Counted from the stretch's first letter, positions 8,256-18,781 are shown. The stretch: 64,000 nt of DNA from Amylostereum areolatum (GCA_012932865.1 SAXG01000068.1:62001-126000); one strand, 5' to 3'. The notes: generated by a model not told the origin, from the sequence alone. A program made the numbers and translations.

Positions 8256-9513
8256 ATGGCTGCCCAGTGGATCCGCACCGACCCCCAACCCCCTCTCCCC
8301 GCCGAACTTGCCAACTGCACCGAAATCGGTGGAACATGGAACATTGTCATCGGCCAAACTGGCTCTCCCATCCAACACATGAATAACGGCACCGACGATG
8401 CCTGGCTCATGGAAGTAAATGGCCAATGGGTCGCCATCCCTGCCGTGCTTGTTGCTGCCCTCAACCTGCCACCCCCCACCGTCAACGTCACGGCCCCCCC
8501 CATCACCGTCAACCCCCCTGCGGTCACTGTTAGTGCCCCAGCCGCCGCCGCCGCCAGACCCCCCCGAAAGAAAGTCCACGCGAAAACTCCTGAAGGCTTC
8601 TCTGGGAAACGAGAGGACTTCAATGACTGGATGCGGTCGTGCGAGGAATACATGCGAGCTGCTGAGGATGACCTCGTGACGGACAAGGACAAAGTCCTCT
8701 TCATTCTCACCTACATGACGGGGGAGGCAGCACGCACCTGGAAGGCCGAGTATGAGGATGCACACTTGGCCAATGGAGCCATGGTCGCCTGGGTGGACTT
8801 CCACAAAGCACTCAAAGGGGCCTTCACCGACGTCAATGAGCAGCACCGTGCCGCAGTTGAACTGGACGGGTTCAAACAGACGAAGGGTACCACTGCCCAT
8901 GAATACTTCGCCAAGTTCGAGCAACTCGCAAGAAAGGCAGGATACTCCACGGCGCAGGACCCTATCCACCTCATGCAGCTGCTCAAACACAACGTCTACT
9001 ATCGGACCATCGACTCCATCTACGACAGCGGTCACGTTCCTCAGAAATATGAGGACCTCAAAGAGCGCATCATCCTGATCGACGGTCTGCGACAGGAGCG
9101 GGAGGACCTTAAGACCCAGCGCAGTGGACCCGTGCAGAACCAAAAACCCAAAGGACAAGGATCGTCCAATGGGCAACAAGGGGGGCAGGTCCCATGGCGC
9201 CGCGATGGAACCGGCACGGTGCACGGTGGCAAAGGTCAGCCGATGGACGTCAAACCGTGTCGACATCAAGGGGCGATGCTTCCGCTGCGGACAGAATGGC
9301 CACCAGGTGCGGGACTGCAGGGTGGACGTGAAGAACATCCGAGACATGTGGGGGAGGGACCGGTACACGGAACCACCAAAGCGGGAGGCTCGAGCACAGA
9401 CGTTCGAGACGCCCACCGCCTGGGCTAGGAGCCTGTCGGCCGAAGATCGGAAAAGCGTGATGGACGCGCTTCAAGCTCAGCCGAAGGTGGAGGAGAAGAA
9501 GGAGGGTTTTTGA
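8256..9513 (+). pseudogene. gag of A1, one-base frameshift before the zinc knuckle
   Basis: Gag would form the retrotransposon particle. The Met at 8256 has a strong context (A at -3, G at +4). A Pro/Ala-rich N-terminal segment is followed by a typical retrotransposon capsid fold (DFNDWMRSCEEYMRAAE, YMTGEAARTWKAEYED, FAKFEQLARKAGYS). An extra A within 9252-9254 (absent in A2) moves the CCHC knuckle CFRCGQNGHQVRDC into the next frame, so Gag translated from 8256 stops at 9428 without the knuckle. The corrected frame ends EKKEGF at 9513, at the slippery site. Intact length would be about 419 residues. The base could be a true mutation or an assembly error in this single copy. Confidence 0.85.
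9504..9513 (+). promoter_or_regulatory. Probable -1 frameshift site between gag and pol (A1)
   Basis: G GGT TTT (9504-9510) is a canonical X XXY YYZ heptamer in the gag phase, followed at once by the gag stop TGA (9511-9513). Pol is open in the -1 frame across it. A2 has the identical heptamer and stop at 35097-35106. Confidence 0.75.
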
Positions 9514-12500
9514 GGGGGCTGACGATGTACACGGCATCTGAAGCCCAAGTTTCTGTTTCTCGCTCGTCTGGTTTTGTGGCGCCTCGGTGGCCTGGTTCTC
9601 GTTTACATATGCGCATTGTTGATTCGGACTGTACTACTACGGGGGATATCCCCATTATGACTTCTCTTACGGACTCTATCGGTACGGGCACGCGTCCCGT
9701 TGTTATTTTAGATACTCAGGCCTCGATTTGTGAGCCTTCGGCTTTGGATATGGCTTCGGTTTCGGCTTCAGTTTTGGATACGGCTTTGGATACGGACTCG
9801 GTTTTGGATATGGACCCTGTGAAGTCAGGGACAACGCCGTGCGATGGAAGGGGCACGGCGCCCAAATCATGTTATATGGCACCTGGAACAGCTCAATGGA
9901 CGCTTCGTCGCTTAAGGGAAGACAAACCCGAAAGTGCGATTGCAATCCTTCGCATCTGGACACACCACCGACGCCGTGACGAGGCTACTTATGAAGCCAT
10001 CAAGGAAATAACTGGCATGGGAGACGAGTTAGCATGTCAAGCTCTACTAGAGCTCGCCACTCCTATGCAGTTCATACGCTCCGCCAGCGCCAAGGAACAA
10101 ACGGTCATTCCCACACAACTGGTGGTAGATTCCAAATGCATTGTCAAAGCTCTCGCACTCCTGGACAGTGGTTGCACTGGCTCGTGTATCAACACGAAGT
10201 TTGTGCAGGAAAATCACATCCCCACGCGACGGACTGCTCGCCCAATCCCAGTACGAAATGCAGACGGCACTCTCAACACAGGAGGTCCCATTACGGAATA
10301 TGTCACACTTCGCCTAAATATTCAAGACCATGAAGAAAACATTGACCTGGCGGTCTCCAATCTAGGAGATACGGACCTTTTCATTGGACATGAGTGGCTA
10401 AAGAAGCACAACCCTCACATCGACTGGAAATCCGGGTCAATTGAATTCGACCGATGCCCTATCAGCTGCTCTCGTCCCCCTCCCCTCCTCAATATCGATG
10501 AGGATGAAGAGGAGGAGGAAGAGCCAGTCCACATGGAAAAGGACGAGCAGCTGTTTGCTTTCGACTGGGATGGCTACAAAGCGACATACCACATCCGGAC
10601 CCATGCATCGGACATTGCAATTGAAGAGCACGCTAAGAAAAAGGAACAGACCTTCTCTGAGCGAGTCCCAACGGCGTACCACGAATTCAAGGACATCTTT
10701 GACAAAGACGACTTCGACAAGCTCCCTGAGCGACGCCCATGGGACCACGCCATTGAGCTCACTCCTAACTTCAAACCGGTCGATTGCAAAGTTTACCCCC
10801 TCACATTGGACGAGCAGAAGCAACTGGACGCCTTTCTGGAAGAGAACCTGAGATCTGGCCGGATCCAACCGTCCAAATCACCCATGGCCTCCCCATTCTT
10901 CTTCATCAAGAAAAAAGACGGCTCGCTACGTCCTGTGCAGGACTATCGAAAGCTCAATGAGATGACAATAAAGAACCGTTACCCGCTCCCGCTCATCCAA
11001 GAGTTGGTTGACAAACTTAAAGGAGCACGGCACTTTACCAAGCTCGATGTCCGATGGGGGTACAACAATGTTCGGATTAAAGAAGGGGACGAGTGGAAAG
11101 CTGCATTCCGCACGAACAAAGGTCTCTACGAGCCTACGGTCATGTTCTTTGGACTCACCAACTCCCCGTCTACGTTCCAAGCCATGATGAATGACCTGTT
11201 CAAAGACTTGATCCACCAAGGAGTCGTGGTCGTCTATTTGGACGACATCCTCATCTTCACACATACGCTAGAAGAACATCGTCGAATAGTCAAAGAGGTC
11301 CTTCGGATCCTGCGAGAAAACAAACTCTATCTGAAGCCAGAAAAGTGCGAGTTTGAGAAGGCAGAAATCGAATACCTGGGCATGATTGTCGGCGGAGGAA
11401 GGGTTCGCATGGATCCAGCAAAGGTCGCGGCAATCACCAATTGGCCAGCCCCCAAAACGAAGAAACAACTTCAATCATTTTTGGGCTTTTGCAACTTCTA
11501 CCGTCGCTTTATCAAGGACTTCAGTGGCATTGCTCACCCAATGACTAAACTCACTGGGAAGACGGAATGGGTCTGGGACACCCCACAGCAGGAGGCTTTT
11601 GAGGAACTCAAGCGACGTATAACATCGCAGCCAGTTCTAGCAATCCCTACAGACGATGGACAGTTCCGTGTCGAGGCGGACTCCTCTGACTATGCCACGG
11701 GCGCGGTACTTTCGCAACAACAGGACAATGGCAAATGGCACCCGGTTGCCTTCCTCTCAAAGTCCCTCAGCGAAGCTGAGAGGAACTATGAGATTTATGA
11801 CAAGGAATTACTGGCTATCATGATGGCGCTAGAGGAATGGAGACAATACCTCATGGGGGCACGACAGGAGTTTGAAATCTGGTCGGATCATCGCAATCTC
11901 ACGTACTTCCGCAAGGCGCAGAAGCTAAATCGGAGACAAGCACGATGGTTAACGGAGCTACAAGAGTATCATTGTACGCTACTCCACAAGCCTGGCAAAA
12001 CAATGGGTAAACCCGATGCTATTTCCCGACTAGCGGGCCTTGAGAAGGGGGAGAAAGACAATGAAAACATTGTCCTCCTGAAACCAGAACTCTTTCGCGC
12101 CCTCAACCATGCAGGAATTATAACCAATGGACCTGACAATATCTTCATTGAGCGGATTCAGGAGGCTACCTTACTCCGAGACCATGCAGTAGAACGCGCC
12201 TTAGCACTCAAAGTGAAGGGATGGCTGGAACACGCAGATGGAACGATCACCTGGCAACACAGACTCTATGTCCCAAGAGACAAAGGACTCCGTGCAGACA
12301 TCATCCAAGCTCATCATGACGGCCCGCTTGTCGGTCACCCAGGACGATACAAGACCCATGAGCTCATCACGCGCAACTACTGGTGGCCTGCCATTAGAGA
12401 CGATGTCCGGAAATATGTTGAAGGATGTGAGACCTGCCAACGCACCAAGATTAGACATGATCGCATTGCCGCTCCACTCCACCCACATGACCCGCCACAA

Positions 12501-13685
12501 GCGCCTTGGGAGCATGTATCCATCGACTTTGTCATGCCGCTCCCAGTCTCGGATGGAAAAGACGCCATCTGCAATGTGAACTGCATGGGTACCAAGCAGG
12601 TTGTATTCTGGGCCACGACCAAAGACCTAACGGAGGACGAACTCGCCTTCGAGTACCTACGCGAGGTGGTCCCCCATCATGGAATTCCTAGAAAGATCGT
12701 CAGCGACCGTGGCAGCGTGTTTGTCTCCAAATTCACCACAGCATTGTTCCAACTGTTAGGCATTGAAGGGAACCCGTCCACGGCGTATCACCCTCAGACG
12801 GACGGACAGACCGAGCGCTCCAACATGACCATGGAAAACTACCTTCGCATCTTCGTCAATCAACGACAGGACAATTGGACACGTTACCTCCCACTTGCCA
12901 TGACTGCACTCAACAACATGGTCCATAGTTCGATTGGGATGTCTCCCAACTTTGCCAACTATGGTCGGGAACTCTACCTGGGGACAAACCCTCGACGTGA
13001 GACAGACAACCCATCGGCGAACGAGTTTGCACAACGCATGCGAGACATCTATGAGGAAGCCCGCTCTGCGCTAAAGGCAGCACAGGACGATCAAAAGCGC
13101 TTTTACGATCGCAAGAAGGACGAACCAATAGATTACAAAATTGGCGACTTCGTCTGGCTGGAAGCCAAGACCAGAGATGGCCAAACCGTAATCAAAACGG
13201 CACGTCCTATGCAAAAGCTAGATGACAAGCGCTTTGGTCCTTTCGAAATCCTGGAAAAAGTCGGAGCATCGGCTTACAAGCTTCGCCTCCCTACATCCTG
13301 GTCACGAAAACATCCGGTCTTCAACGAGTCCCTCCTATCTCCACACAACGGTCCCGCCTTTGACAATCAGAAAGCACCTACACCTCCACCGCCAGAGTTA
13401 GTCCAAGGAGAGGAAGTCTATGAGGTAGAAAGGATTATAGATTCCAAGAAAGTTGGTCGCGGCTTCAAGTACCTCGTCAAATGGAAAGGCTACCCAGACA
13501 ATGACAATACTTGGGAGCCTCTCACCAATCTCCAGAATGCCAAGAAACGCATTGACGACTTCCACCGTGAACATCCGGGTGCCCCGAAACCTGCACGCCT
13601 TAATCGTTGGAAACTCCTGTCGGAGGAAGAAACTGGATCTGATTACGACGAGGACGTCGAATCTAAGGAAGGGGTGATGTCATGA
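9510..13685 (+). CDS. pol: Pol polyprotein of A1 (protease, RT, RNase H, integrase, chromodomain)
   Basis: The frame is open for 1391 codons with no true AUG at its head, so it is expected as a -1 fusion with Gag. Order: aspartic protease (LLDSGCTGS, Asp about 219); reverse transcriptase (KKKDGSLRPVQDYRKLN, then YLDDIL, Asp about 578); RNase H (VEADSSDYATGAVLS); integrase with an HHCC zinc domain (HHDGPLVGHPG to CETC) and D,D35E at about D1006, D1066 and E1102; then a chromodomain (about 1304-1352, YEVERIID to TWEP). All catalytic motifs are intact. The last codons overlap the 3' LTR. This is a chromovirus integrase of the type whose chromodomain targets modified histones. Confidence 0.97.
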   Translation: MRGLTMYTASEAQVSVSRSSGFVAPRWPGSRLHMRIVDSDCTTTGDIPIMTSLTDSIGTGTRPVVILDTQASICEPSALDMASVSASVLDTALDTDSVLDMDPVKSGTTPCDGRGTAPKSCYMAPGTAQWTLRRLREDKPESAIAILRIWTHHRRRDEATYEAIKEITGMGDELACQALLELATPMQFIRSASAKEQTVIPTQLVVDSKCIVKALALLDSGCTGSCINTKFVQENHIPTRRTARPIPVRNADGTLNTGGPITEYVTLRLNIQDHEENIDLAVSNLGDTDLFIGHEWLKKHNPHIDWKSGSIEFDRCPISCSRPPPLLNIDEDEEEEEEPVHMEKDEQLFAFDWDGYKATYHIRTHASDIAIEEHAKKKEQTFSERVPTAYHEFKDIFDKDDFDKLPERRPWDHAIELTPNFKPVDCKVYPLTLDEQKQLDAFLEENLRSGRIQPSKSPMASPFFFIKKKDGSLRPVQDYRKLNEMTIKNRYPLPLIQELVDKLKGARHFTKLDVRWGYNNVRIKEGDEWKAAFRTNKGLYEPTVMFFGLTNSPSTFQAMMNDLFKDLIHQGVVVVYLDDILIFTHTLEEHRRIVKEVLRILRENKLYLKPEKCEFEKAEIEYLGMIVGGGRVRMDPAKVAAITNWPAPKTKKQLQSFLGFCNFYRRFIKDFSGIAHPMTKLTGKTEWVWDTPQQEAFEELKRRITSQPVLAIPTDDGQFRVEADSSDYATGAVLSQQQDNGKWHPVAFLSKSLSEAERNYEIYDKELLAIMMALEEWRQYLMGARQEFEIWSDHRNLTYFRKAQKLNRRQARWLTELQEYHCTLLHKPGKTMGKPDAISRLAGLEKGEKDNENIVLLKPELFRALNHAGIITNGPDNIFIERIQEATLLRDHAVERALALKVKGWLEHADGTITWQHRLYVPRDKGLRADIIQAHHDGPLVGHPGRYKTHELITRNYWWPAIRDDVRKYVEGCETCQRTKIRHDRIAAPLHPHDPPQAPWEHVSIDFVMPLPVSDGKDAICNVNCMGTKQVVFWATTKDLTEDELAFEYLREVVPHHGIPRKIVSDRGSVFVSKFTTALFQLLGIEGNPSTAYHPQTDGQTERSNMTMENYLRIFVNQRQDNWTRYLPLAMTALNNMVHSSIGMSPNFANYGRELYLGTNPRRETDNPSANEFAQRMRDIYEEARSALKAAQDDQKRFYDRKKDEPIDYKIGDFVWLEAKTRDGQTVIKTARPMQKLDDKRFGPFEILEKVGASAYKLRLPTSWSRKHPVFNESLLSPHNGPAFDNQKAPTPPPPELVQGEEVYEVERIIDSKKVGRGFKYLVKWKGYPDNDNTWEPLTNLQNAKKRIDDFHREHPGAPKPARLNRWKLLSEEETGSDYDEDVESKEGVMS

Positions 13686-14134
13686 ACGGTCTATAATTTT
13701 CTTTTTACTTTACATCGGTTACACGCTTTAGGACTTATCGACTTATCACCGGTCCGGCTCCACCTTGGCCCGGACCCGGCTCATCTATATCCCGCCCGGA
13801 CCCACGTGACTCATCTCGGTCCGGGTCTGACTCCTTTCTCTTGACTCATGCTGTACGATACTGACTCATGCTGTGCTCTTTTACATACGACTGCTTACTT
13901 ATACTTGGTCTGCTTACTGATCGCCGTGTATTGGTTGCTTACCTAAGTCTCTCTCCTCTTGTGTATATAAGGCTCGCTCTCGCTGTACATATTCCTTATC
14001 TCGAGCTAGTCAATTCTACCGACTTTGCTTGCTTTCCCTTGTCTGTCGCCGTGTCTGATCGGCTCCCCTCTGTCGTCCTCTTCCTCTGTCAGCTTTGTCG
14101 TAACTTGGTGCTGTCGCACTAGTCGTTGCTGACA
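13678..14134 (+). repeat. 3' LTR of A1
   Basis: Identical to the 5' LTR except for four substitutions (A/T, T/C, C/T, T/C). It begins directly after the tract AAGGAAGGGGTGA and ends GTTGCTGACA, followed by TSD cgtag. Confidence 0.97.
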
Positions 14135-14750
14135 CGTAGGCGGCGCAGAAGGTGTGTCTTTCCCAGTTGAGCCAGTTGACTCTGTGTCCGACTTCAGTAA
14201 GGAATCTCCGGAGCTCTGCGACGTTGAGTACAGCTGCTGCGCTAGCTTCCGGAATCGTCGAAGAAGCTTGACCTCTCGCTCCTCCATCTCGGTCGAGAGC
14301 GTCAGGTACCTCGAGTCTAGCTGGCGGAGTTCTCCATCGAGCATCTTGACGTGGTTCTTCAGGATGTCCTGGACGTCGGCCGACTCCCTCCTGAGGTCGT
14401 CGATCCGCTGTCTGGCCTGCTCGAGTGCTACTCCGGCTATCATGCGGGCTATCTGACTCTCGAGTATCGGGGAATCGGGCGTTGGGACTTCCGCTGCTCT
14501 GGGCCACGGGGATTGCATTAGCACCTGTGAGGAATCCGGGTGCTTCAGTTAGGGTTCTTCTGTGTGCTTATAAGCGGCTTACCCCTTGCTCTTCCGTCTG
14601 TTCTTCCGTCTGGTCCTGACCTAGGCGGAGAAGGTACTGACTTAATTGCAAGGATTGCTGCTGATCGAGCGATGAAGCAGTCTCCGCAGAGGGCGCGTTC
14701 CTGTTGAGAGTGGTGAACTCGGTTGCAGACGAGGCGGAGGTGGTCGACAT
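14135..14750 (-). pseudogene. Post-pol CCHC ORF of C, 5' part with a predicted 58-nt intron
   Basis: Exon 1 runs from an ATG at 14750 to 14583 (56 codons, Gln/Ser-rich). A 58-nt intron follows (14582-14525) with donor GTAAGC, a CTAAC branch match and acceptor CACAG. Exon 2 starts at 14524 in the same phase and encodes a helical, probably coiled-coil segment (about MIAGVALEQARQRIDDLRR and on through MEEREVKLLRRF). The frame is broken at 14135 by A1 and resumes at 6614. The unbroken gene would be about 619 residues, ending with the CCHC knuckle. The gene lies 84 bp after the pol stop on the same strand. It may be expressed from a spliced or subgenomic RNA. The function is unknown. Confidence 0.6.
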
Positions 14751-14893
14751 TGCTAGATGAGACGATCGGATTGGTGGAGGAAGTGTTGGCTGCGTTTGGG
14801 GTGGTGGACATTGGTGATCTGTCTTGTTGAACCCGTAGGGTTTTTATCCCCTCCTTGTTAGCAGTGCATTCGCCTGAATGCCGTTGAGTCTCA

Positions 14894-17800
14894 CTAATGT
14901 CTTACTTTCGTCTTGCGTTTCTTTCGTCTCGTTGGTCTTTGTTCTTGCTGTGTTGCGTCGGTTTCATCACGATCAGTGGCTTCTGTGTTGGTATCTCTAA
15001 TTGGCTGTGGTGGCAACTTCGGTGCCTTGGGGTTATTCCGATGGAACTCTGCGATCGCATCTTTTGATCCTTCGAGATTAGATGCTGGTTCCCATGTGTT
15101 ACCGGAATCTGGGTAGCCTTTCCATTTTACGAAATAATGTAATGGTTCGGAATATCGTTTGTCTAGTTTCGAGGCTATTATTGTTTCTAGTTCATAGAGT
15201 TCTTCATCGTTTACTAGTTCCGGAGGCGGTTTTTCGTAAGCTTCTCCATATTGTTCTGTTTCTTTGAACGGAATTAATAGTGCCGCGTGAAATACCGGAT
15301 GTATTTTCCACTTCGCTGGTAGTTCTAAGCGATAGGTTACTGGTCCTATTACTTTTTCGATTTTGAATGGGCCGAATCGCTTTGGTGCTAGTTTAGTTTT
15401 CGGGTATACCGTGTTAAGATTTTTCCCGTCTAACCATACTTGGTCACCCTGTTTGAGTTGATCTCGCAGTGTGAACGTTTGATCATGCTGCATTTTCATT
15501 AATTTGGCAGCTATTTCCAGACTTGCTTCTGCGTTGTCCCATGCGTCCTTAAAGTTCTTTATTCTTTCTTCGGCTGTCGGTATTCGCGGATCAGTTGGTA
15601 TTGCCGGGTTAAAAACCGGTTGATACCCGTGTAGGAGTTCAAATGGGGAAGCTTTCGTAGCTGAATGTTGTCTTATATTGTGTGCAAATTCTGCTTTTGG
15701 TAGAAGTTTTGCCCAATTCGTTTGATCTCCGTTGCAGAATGCTCGAAGATATTGTTCTAACTCTTGATTCACTCTTTCTGTTTCGCCATCCGTTTGGGGA
15801 TGATACGCTGTACTGAGCAACGAGATAACTCCGAGGCTTTCGCAGATGGATTGGAATACTTTGGATGCGAATTGAGGGCCTCTGTCCGATATCATTCTTT
15901 TCCATAGTCCAAATCGTCTGTAAACATTGTCGATCAGAAGATCAGCTGTTCCTTCTGCGTTGATCGTCTTTAGGCACGGCGTGAATACTGCGGTTTTGGT
16001 GAACCTGTCGACGACTACGTTGATTGAATCGAATCCGTTGGAGATCGGAAGATCTGTAATAAAATCTGATGTGATTGTTTCCCATGGTCGTTCTGGTATT
16101 TCCGTAGGTTGTAATGGATGTTTTGCTGGATGCGTGACATTCTTTGTTGACTGGCATACGGGACATCCTTGAACATAGCCTTTTACGAAGGAAATCATCT
16201 TTGGCCACCAAAAGTTTCTTTGTACCAGCTCCAGAGTTTTCATTTCGCCTGGATGTCCAATCGTTTCCAGATCATGATGCGATTTTAGGATCATGCGTCT
16301 AAGTTCGAGATTCTGTGGCACATATATCTTTCCTTTTCTGATGATCAGGTCGTTCTCGAAGTTCCAATCTTTGATTCCTTTTGCGAGGGTGCGTGGTCCC
16401 GATCTTTTGATTGTATCTAACGCTGTCCAAACTTCATCATCTAGGTGTGAGAAGTTTCTTAGTTCTTTGAGAAGTTCTTTGTCTCCGACTGCTTCGACTG
16501 TTCCTCTTCCGGTGGCTCTAGCCCTGAAAACAGAAGGGTGAAGCAGGATGCGGTCGTCGTTGTCTGGAATGTCTTCCTTATGATCTGATCTTCTAGAAAG
16601 TCCATCTGCCTTGTTTGTACTTCCTGGTTTGTGTACCAAGGTGTAGTCGAAACGGGACAGATACAAGCTCCATCGTGCTTGTCGTCGATTGAGTTTCTGA
16701 GCTGTTGTGAAATATTCTAGATTTTTATGATCTGTCCAGATTTCGATTTTGTGGTTCGCTCCTTCTAGATAGTGTCGCCAGTGTTCTAAGGCTTTCACTA
16801 CTCCTAAGAGTTCTTTGTCGTATATCTCGTAATTCTGTTCCGCGGGAGACAGTGATTTGGATAGGTACGCGACCGGATGCCATCTTTCGATCTCATCTGG
16901 CTGCGATAGGATAGCTCCGTACGCGAAATCGGAGGCGTCACTCTCTATGCGGAATGGTTTGTTTTCATCGGGCATGATTAAGATTGGGGACGATGTGAAT
17001 TCTCGTTTCAGTCTTTCGAAGGTATGTTCACATTCGGTCGTCCAGTTCCATTCGTGGTCTTTCTTTGTGAGCTGGAATAGGGGTCTGGCGATCTTAGAAT
17101 AGTCTTTGATGAAGCGTCGATAAAAATTTCCAAATCCGAGGAATGATTGGACTTCTTTTACTTTCCTCGGTGTGGGCCATTCAGCTAGCCCTTGGACTTT
17201 GACCGGGTCCATCTGTACCTTGTTGTGCGTGATTATCACGCCTAGGTATTCGATCGATGGTTGTTCGAAGAAGCACTTCTCTGGTTTCAGGAATAGATCA
17301 TTCCGTTCTAGAAGTTGGAGGGCTTCTTTCATCAGTTTCCTATGTTCGTCGAGTGTTTCTGTAAATATCAATATGTCATCCATATAGACCACCACTTTTC
17401 CTGTGTCTATTAATTCTTTGAACAGTGTGTTCATCATTGCTTGGAATGTTGCGGGAGAGTTGGTTAGTCCGAAGAACATTACCATTGGTTTGAAAAGGCC
17501 TCTGTTTGTTTTGAATGCAGCTTTCCATTGATCTCCTTCTTTGATCCGAACATTGTTGTATCCCCATCGGAGATCGAGCTTTGAGAAGATCTTAGCGCCT
17601 TTTAATTTGTCGATGAGATCTGAGATGAGCGGTATCGGGTATTCATTTTTGACCGTGATCGAGTTAAGATAGCGATAGTCCTGTACTGGTCGAAGAGATC
17701 CATCTTTCTTCTTGATAAAGAAGAAGGGCGATGATATCTCTGATTTTGATTCTCGGATGTACCCTTTTCGTAGATGTTCATCTATGAATGTGTCCAGTTC

Positions 17801-18781
17801 CTTCCGTTCCGGTACCGTCATTGGGTACACTTTGCAATTTCGAGGTTTCCATCCTTCAGTCAGGTCTATCGCGTGATCCCAAGGTCTGCTGATTGGAAAG
17901 CGTTCCGACGCTTTCTTTTCGAATACCTTCTGATACTGTTTGTAACTAGACGGAATCATCTCATCGAGTGTCTTCTTCTTCTCTCCTATGGCCGCTCTTT
18001 CTGCGAGTTCTTGTGCCTTGGTTGCTCTTGCTGTTATCCAAATACCGGGTTCGTTTGTTTCTTCTGCAATCGGCATTGTTTCTACGTCAGTCTTTCCCTG
18101 GAACGTTCTGACTATCCTGATATCGGCGAGATCGGAGTCGAATTCGGGGTCTTCTTGTTCTTCTATCGTTGCGTGATGGTTGATCTTCTGTTCTTCGAAT
18201 GATTGTAGAGGGTGTTCGTCTTTTCCTTGGACGATCATTGTTTTACTGGTAGTGGAGCACGTACCTGGACATGTCTGTAGTGTAATCTGTCTCTTTCTCC
18301 AATCGATATGAGGATTGTGTTTCTTGAGCCAAGGAGTTCCTAAGATTACTTCGTCTCCTCCCAGGGCTGTGACGAACAATCCTAAGTTTTCGCGGTGAAT
18401 TTCTCCGTTGATCCCTTCCATCGTCATTGGAAGGTACACTTTCTGTTTGATCTCTCCTAGAGTGTTCCGAGATCCATCAACGTTGTATATCGGTATCGGT
18501 TTCTTAAGTTGGATCAGATTCATCTTGTGTTTTCGTACGAAATCTGGATGGATTAGGGTACTGCTTGCTCTGCTATCTAGTAGCGCTTTCGCTGCGGCCT
18601 TACGGAACTTTCCATGAAATATAACAGGTATATGAATTGATGGAGCGTGCGTTGCTCCGTCTTGGTATGACCTTAGATACACTGTTCTATTTACGTCATC
18701 TCCTATTTCCTGCACAGGAGATTGATTTGAAAAGTTCATTGTCTGTGTCCTTTCAACAGCCGCGGTTGAAGGACGATTCAA
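14894..18781 (-). CDS. pol: Pol polyprotein of C
   Basis: 1295 codons in the -1 phase relative to gag; the frame's head has no AUG. Order: protease (ALLDSRASST, Asp about 69), RT (KKKDGSLRPVQDYRYLN, VVVYMDDILIF), RNase H (IESDASDFAYGAILS), integrase zinc domain (HHDLETIGHPG to CPVC), catalytic TSDFI, SDRGPQF and GETERVN, then a chromodomain (YELETIIA to TWEP) and a very basic C-terminus (RRKKRKTKVRH), a likely nuclear signal. Oddity: the protease reads D-S-R instead of D-S-G (codon AGA at 18569-18571), a G-to-A change that should disable the active site. The rest appears intact. Confidence 0.95.
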   Translation of the reverse strand: MNRPSTAAVERTQTMNFSNQSPVQEIGDDVNRTVYLRSYQDGATHAPSIHIPVIFHGKFRKAAAKALLDSRASSTLIHPDFVRKHKMNLIQLKKPIPIYNVDGSRNTLGEIKQKVYLPMTMEGINGEIHRENLGLFVTALGGDEVILGTPWLKKHNPHIDWRKRQITLQTCPGTCSTTSKTMIVQGKDEHPLQSFEEQKINHHATIEEQEDPEFDSDLADIRIVRTFQGKTDVETMPIAEETNEPGIWITARATKAQELAERAAIGEKKKTLDEMIPSSYKQYQKVFEKKASERFPISRPWDHAIDLTEGWKPRNCKVYPMTVPERKELDTFIDEHLRKGYIRESKSEISSPFFFIKKKDGSLRPVQDYRYLNSITVKNEYPIPLISDLIDKLKGAKIFSKLDLRWGYNNVRIKEGDQWKAAFKTNRGLFKPMVMFFGLTNSPATFQAMMNTLFKELIDTGKVVVYMDDILIFTETLDEHRKLMKEALQLLERNDLFLKPEKCFFEQPSIEYLGVIITHNKVQMDPVKVQGLAEWPTPRKVKEVQSFLGFGNFYRRFIKDYSKIARPLFQLTKKDHEWNWTTECEHTFERLKREFTSSPILIMPDENKPFRIESDASDFAYGAILSQPDEIERWHPVAYLSKSLSPAEQNYEIYDKELLGVVKALEHWRHYLEGANHKIEIWTDHKNLEYFTTAQKLNRRQARWSLYLSRFDYTLVHKPGSTNKADGLSRRSDHKEDIPDNDDRILLHPSVFRARATGRGTVEAVGDKELLKELRNFSHLDDEVWTALDTIKRSGPRTLAKGIKDWNFENDLIIRKGKIYVPQNLELRRMILKSHHDLETIGHPGEMKTLELVQRNFWWPKMISFVKGYVQGCPVCQSTKNVTHPAKHPLQPTEIPERPWETITSDFITDLPISNGFDSINVVVDRFTKTAVFTPCLKTINAEGTADLLIDNVYRRFGLWKRMISDRGPQFASKVFQSICESLGVISLLSTAYHPQTDGETERVNQELEQYLRAFCNGDQTNWAKLLPKAEFAHNIRQHSATKASPFELLHGYQPVFNPAIPTDPRIPTAEERIKNFKDAWDNAEASLEIAAKLMKMQHDQTFTLRDQLKQGDQVWLDGKNLNTVYPKTKLAPKRFGPFKIEKVIGPVTYRLELPAKWKIHPVFHAALLIPFKETEQYGEAYEKPPPELVNDEELYELETIIASKLDKRYSEPLHYFVKWKGYPDSGNTWEPASNLEGSKDAIAEFHRNNPKAPKLPPQPIRDTNTEATDRDETDATQQEQRPTRRKKRKTKVRH

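Larger units (their letters stand above)
6620..14134 (+). mobile_element. Ty3/gypsy chromovirus A1, full length
   Basis: Two 457-bp LTRs (6620-7076 and 13678-14134) differ at four sites and are flanked by the perfect TSD cgtag (6615-6619 and 14135-14139). Order: LTR, leader, ORF1, in-frame stop, gag, -1 overlap, pol, purine tract AAGGAAGGGG, LTR. It is inserted in antisense orientation in the zinc-knuckle ORF of element C. One extra base in gag is the only coding lesion I see. Confidence 0.97.
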
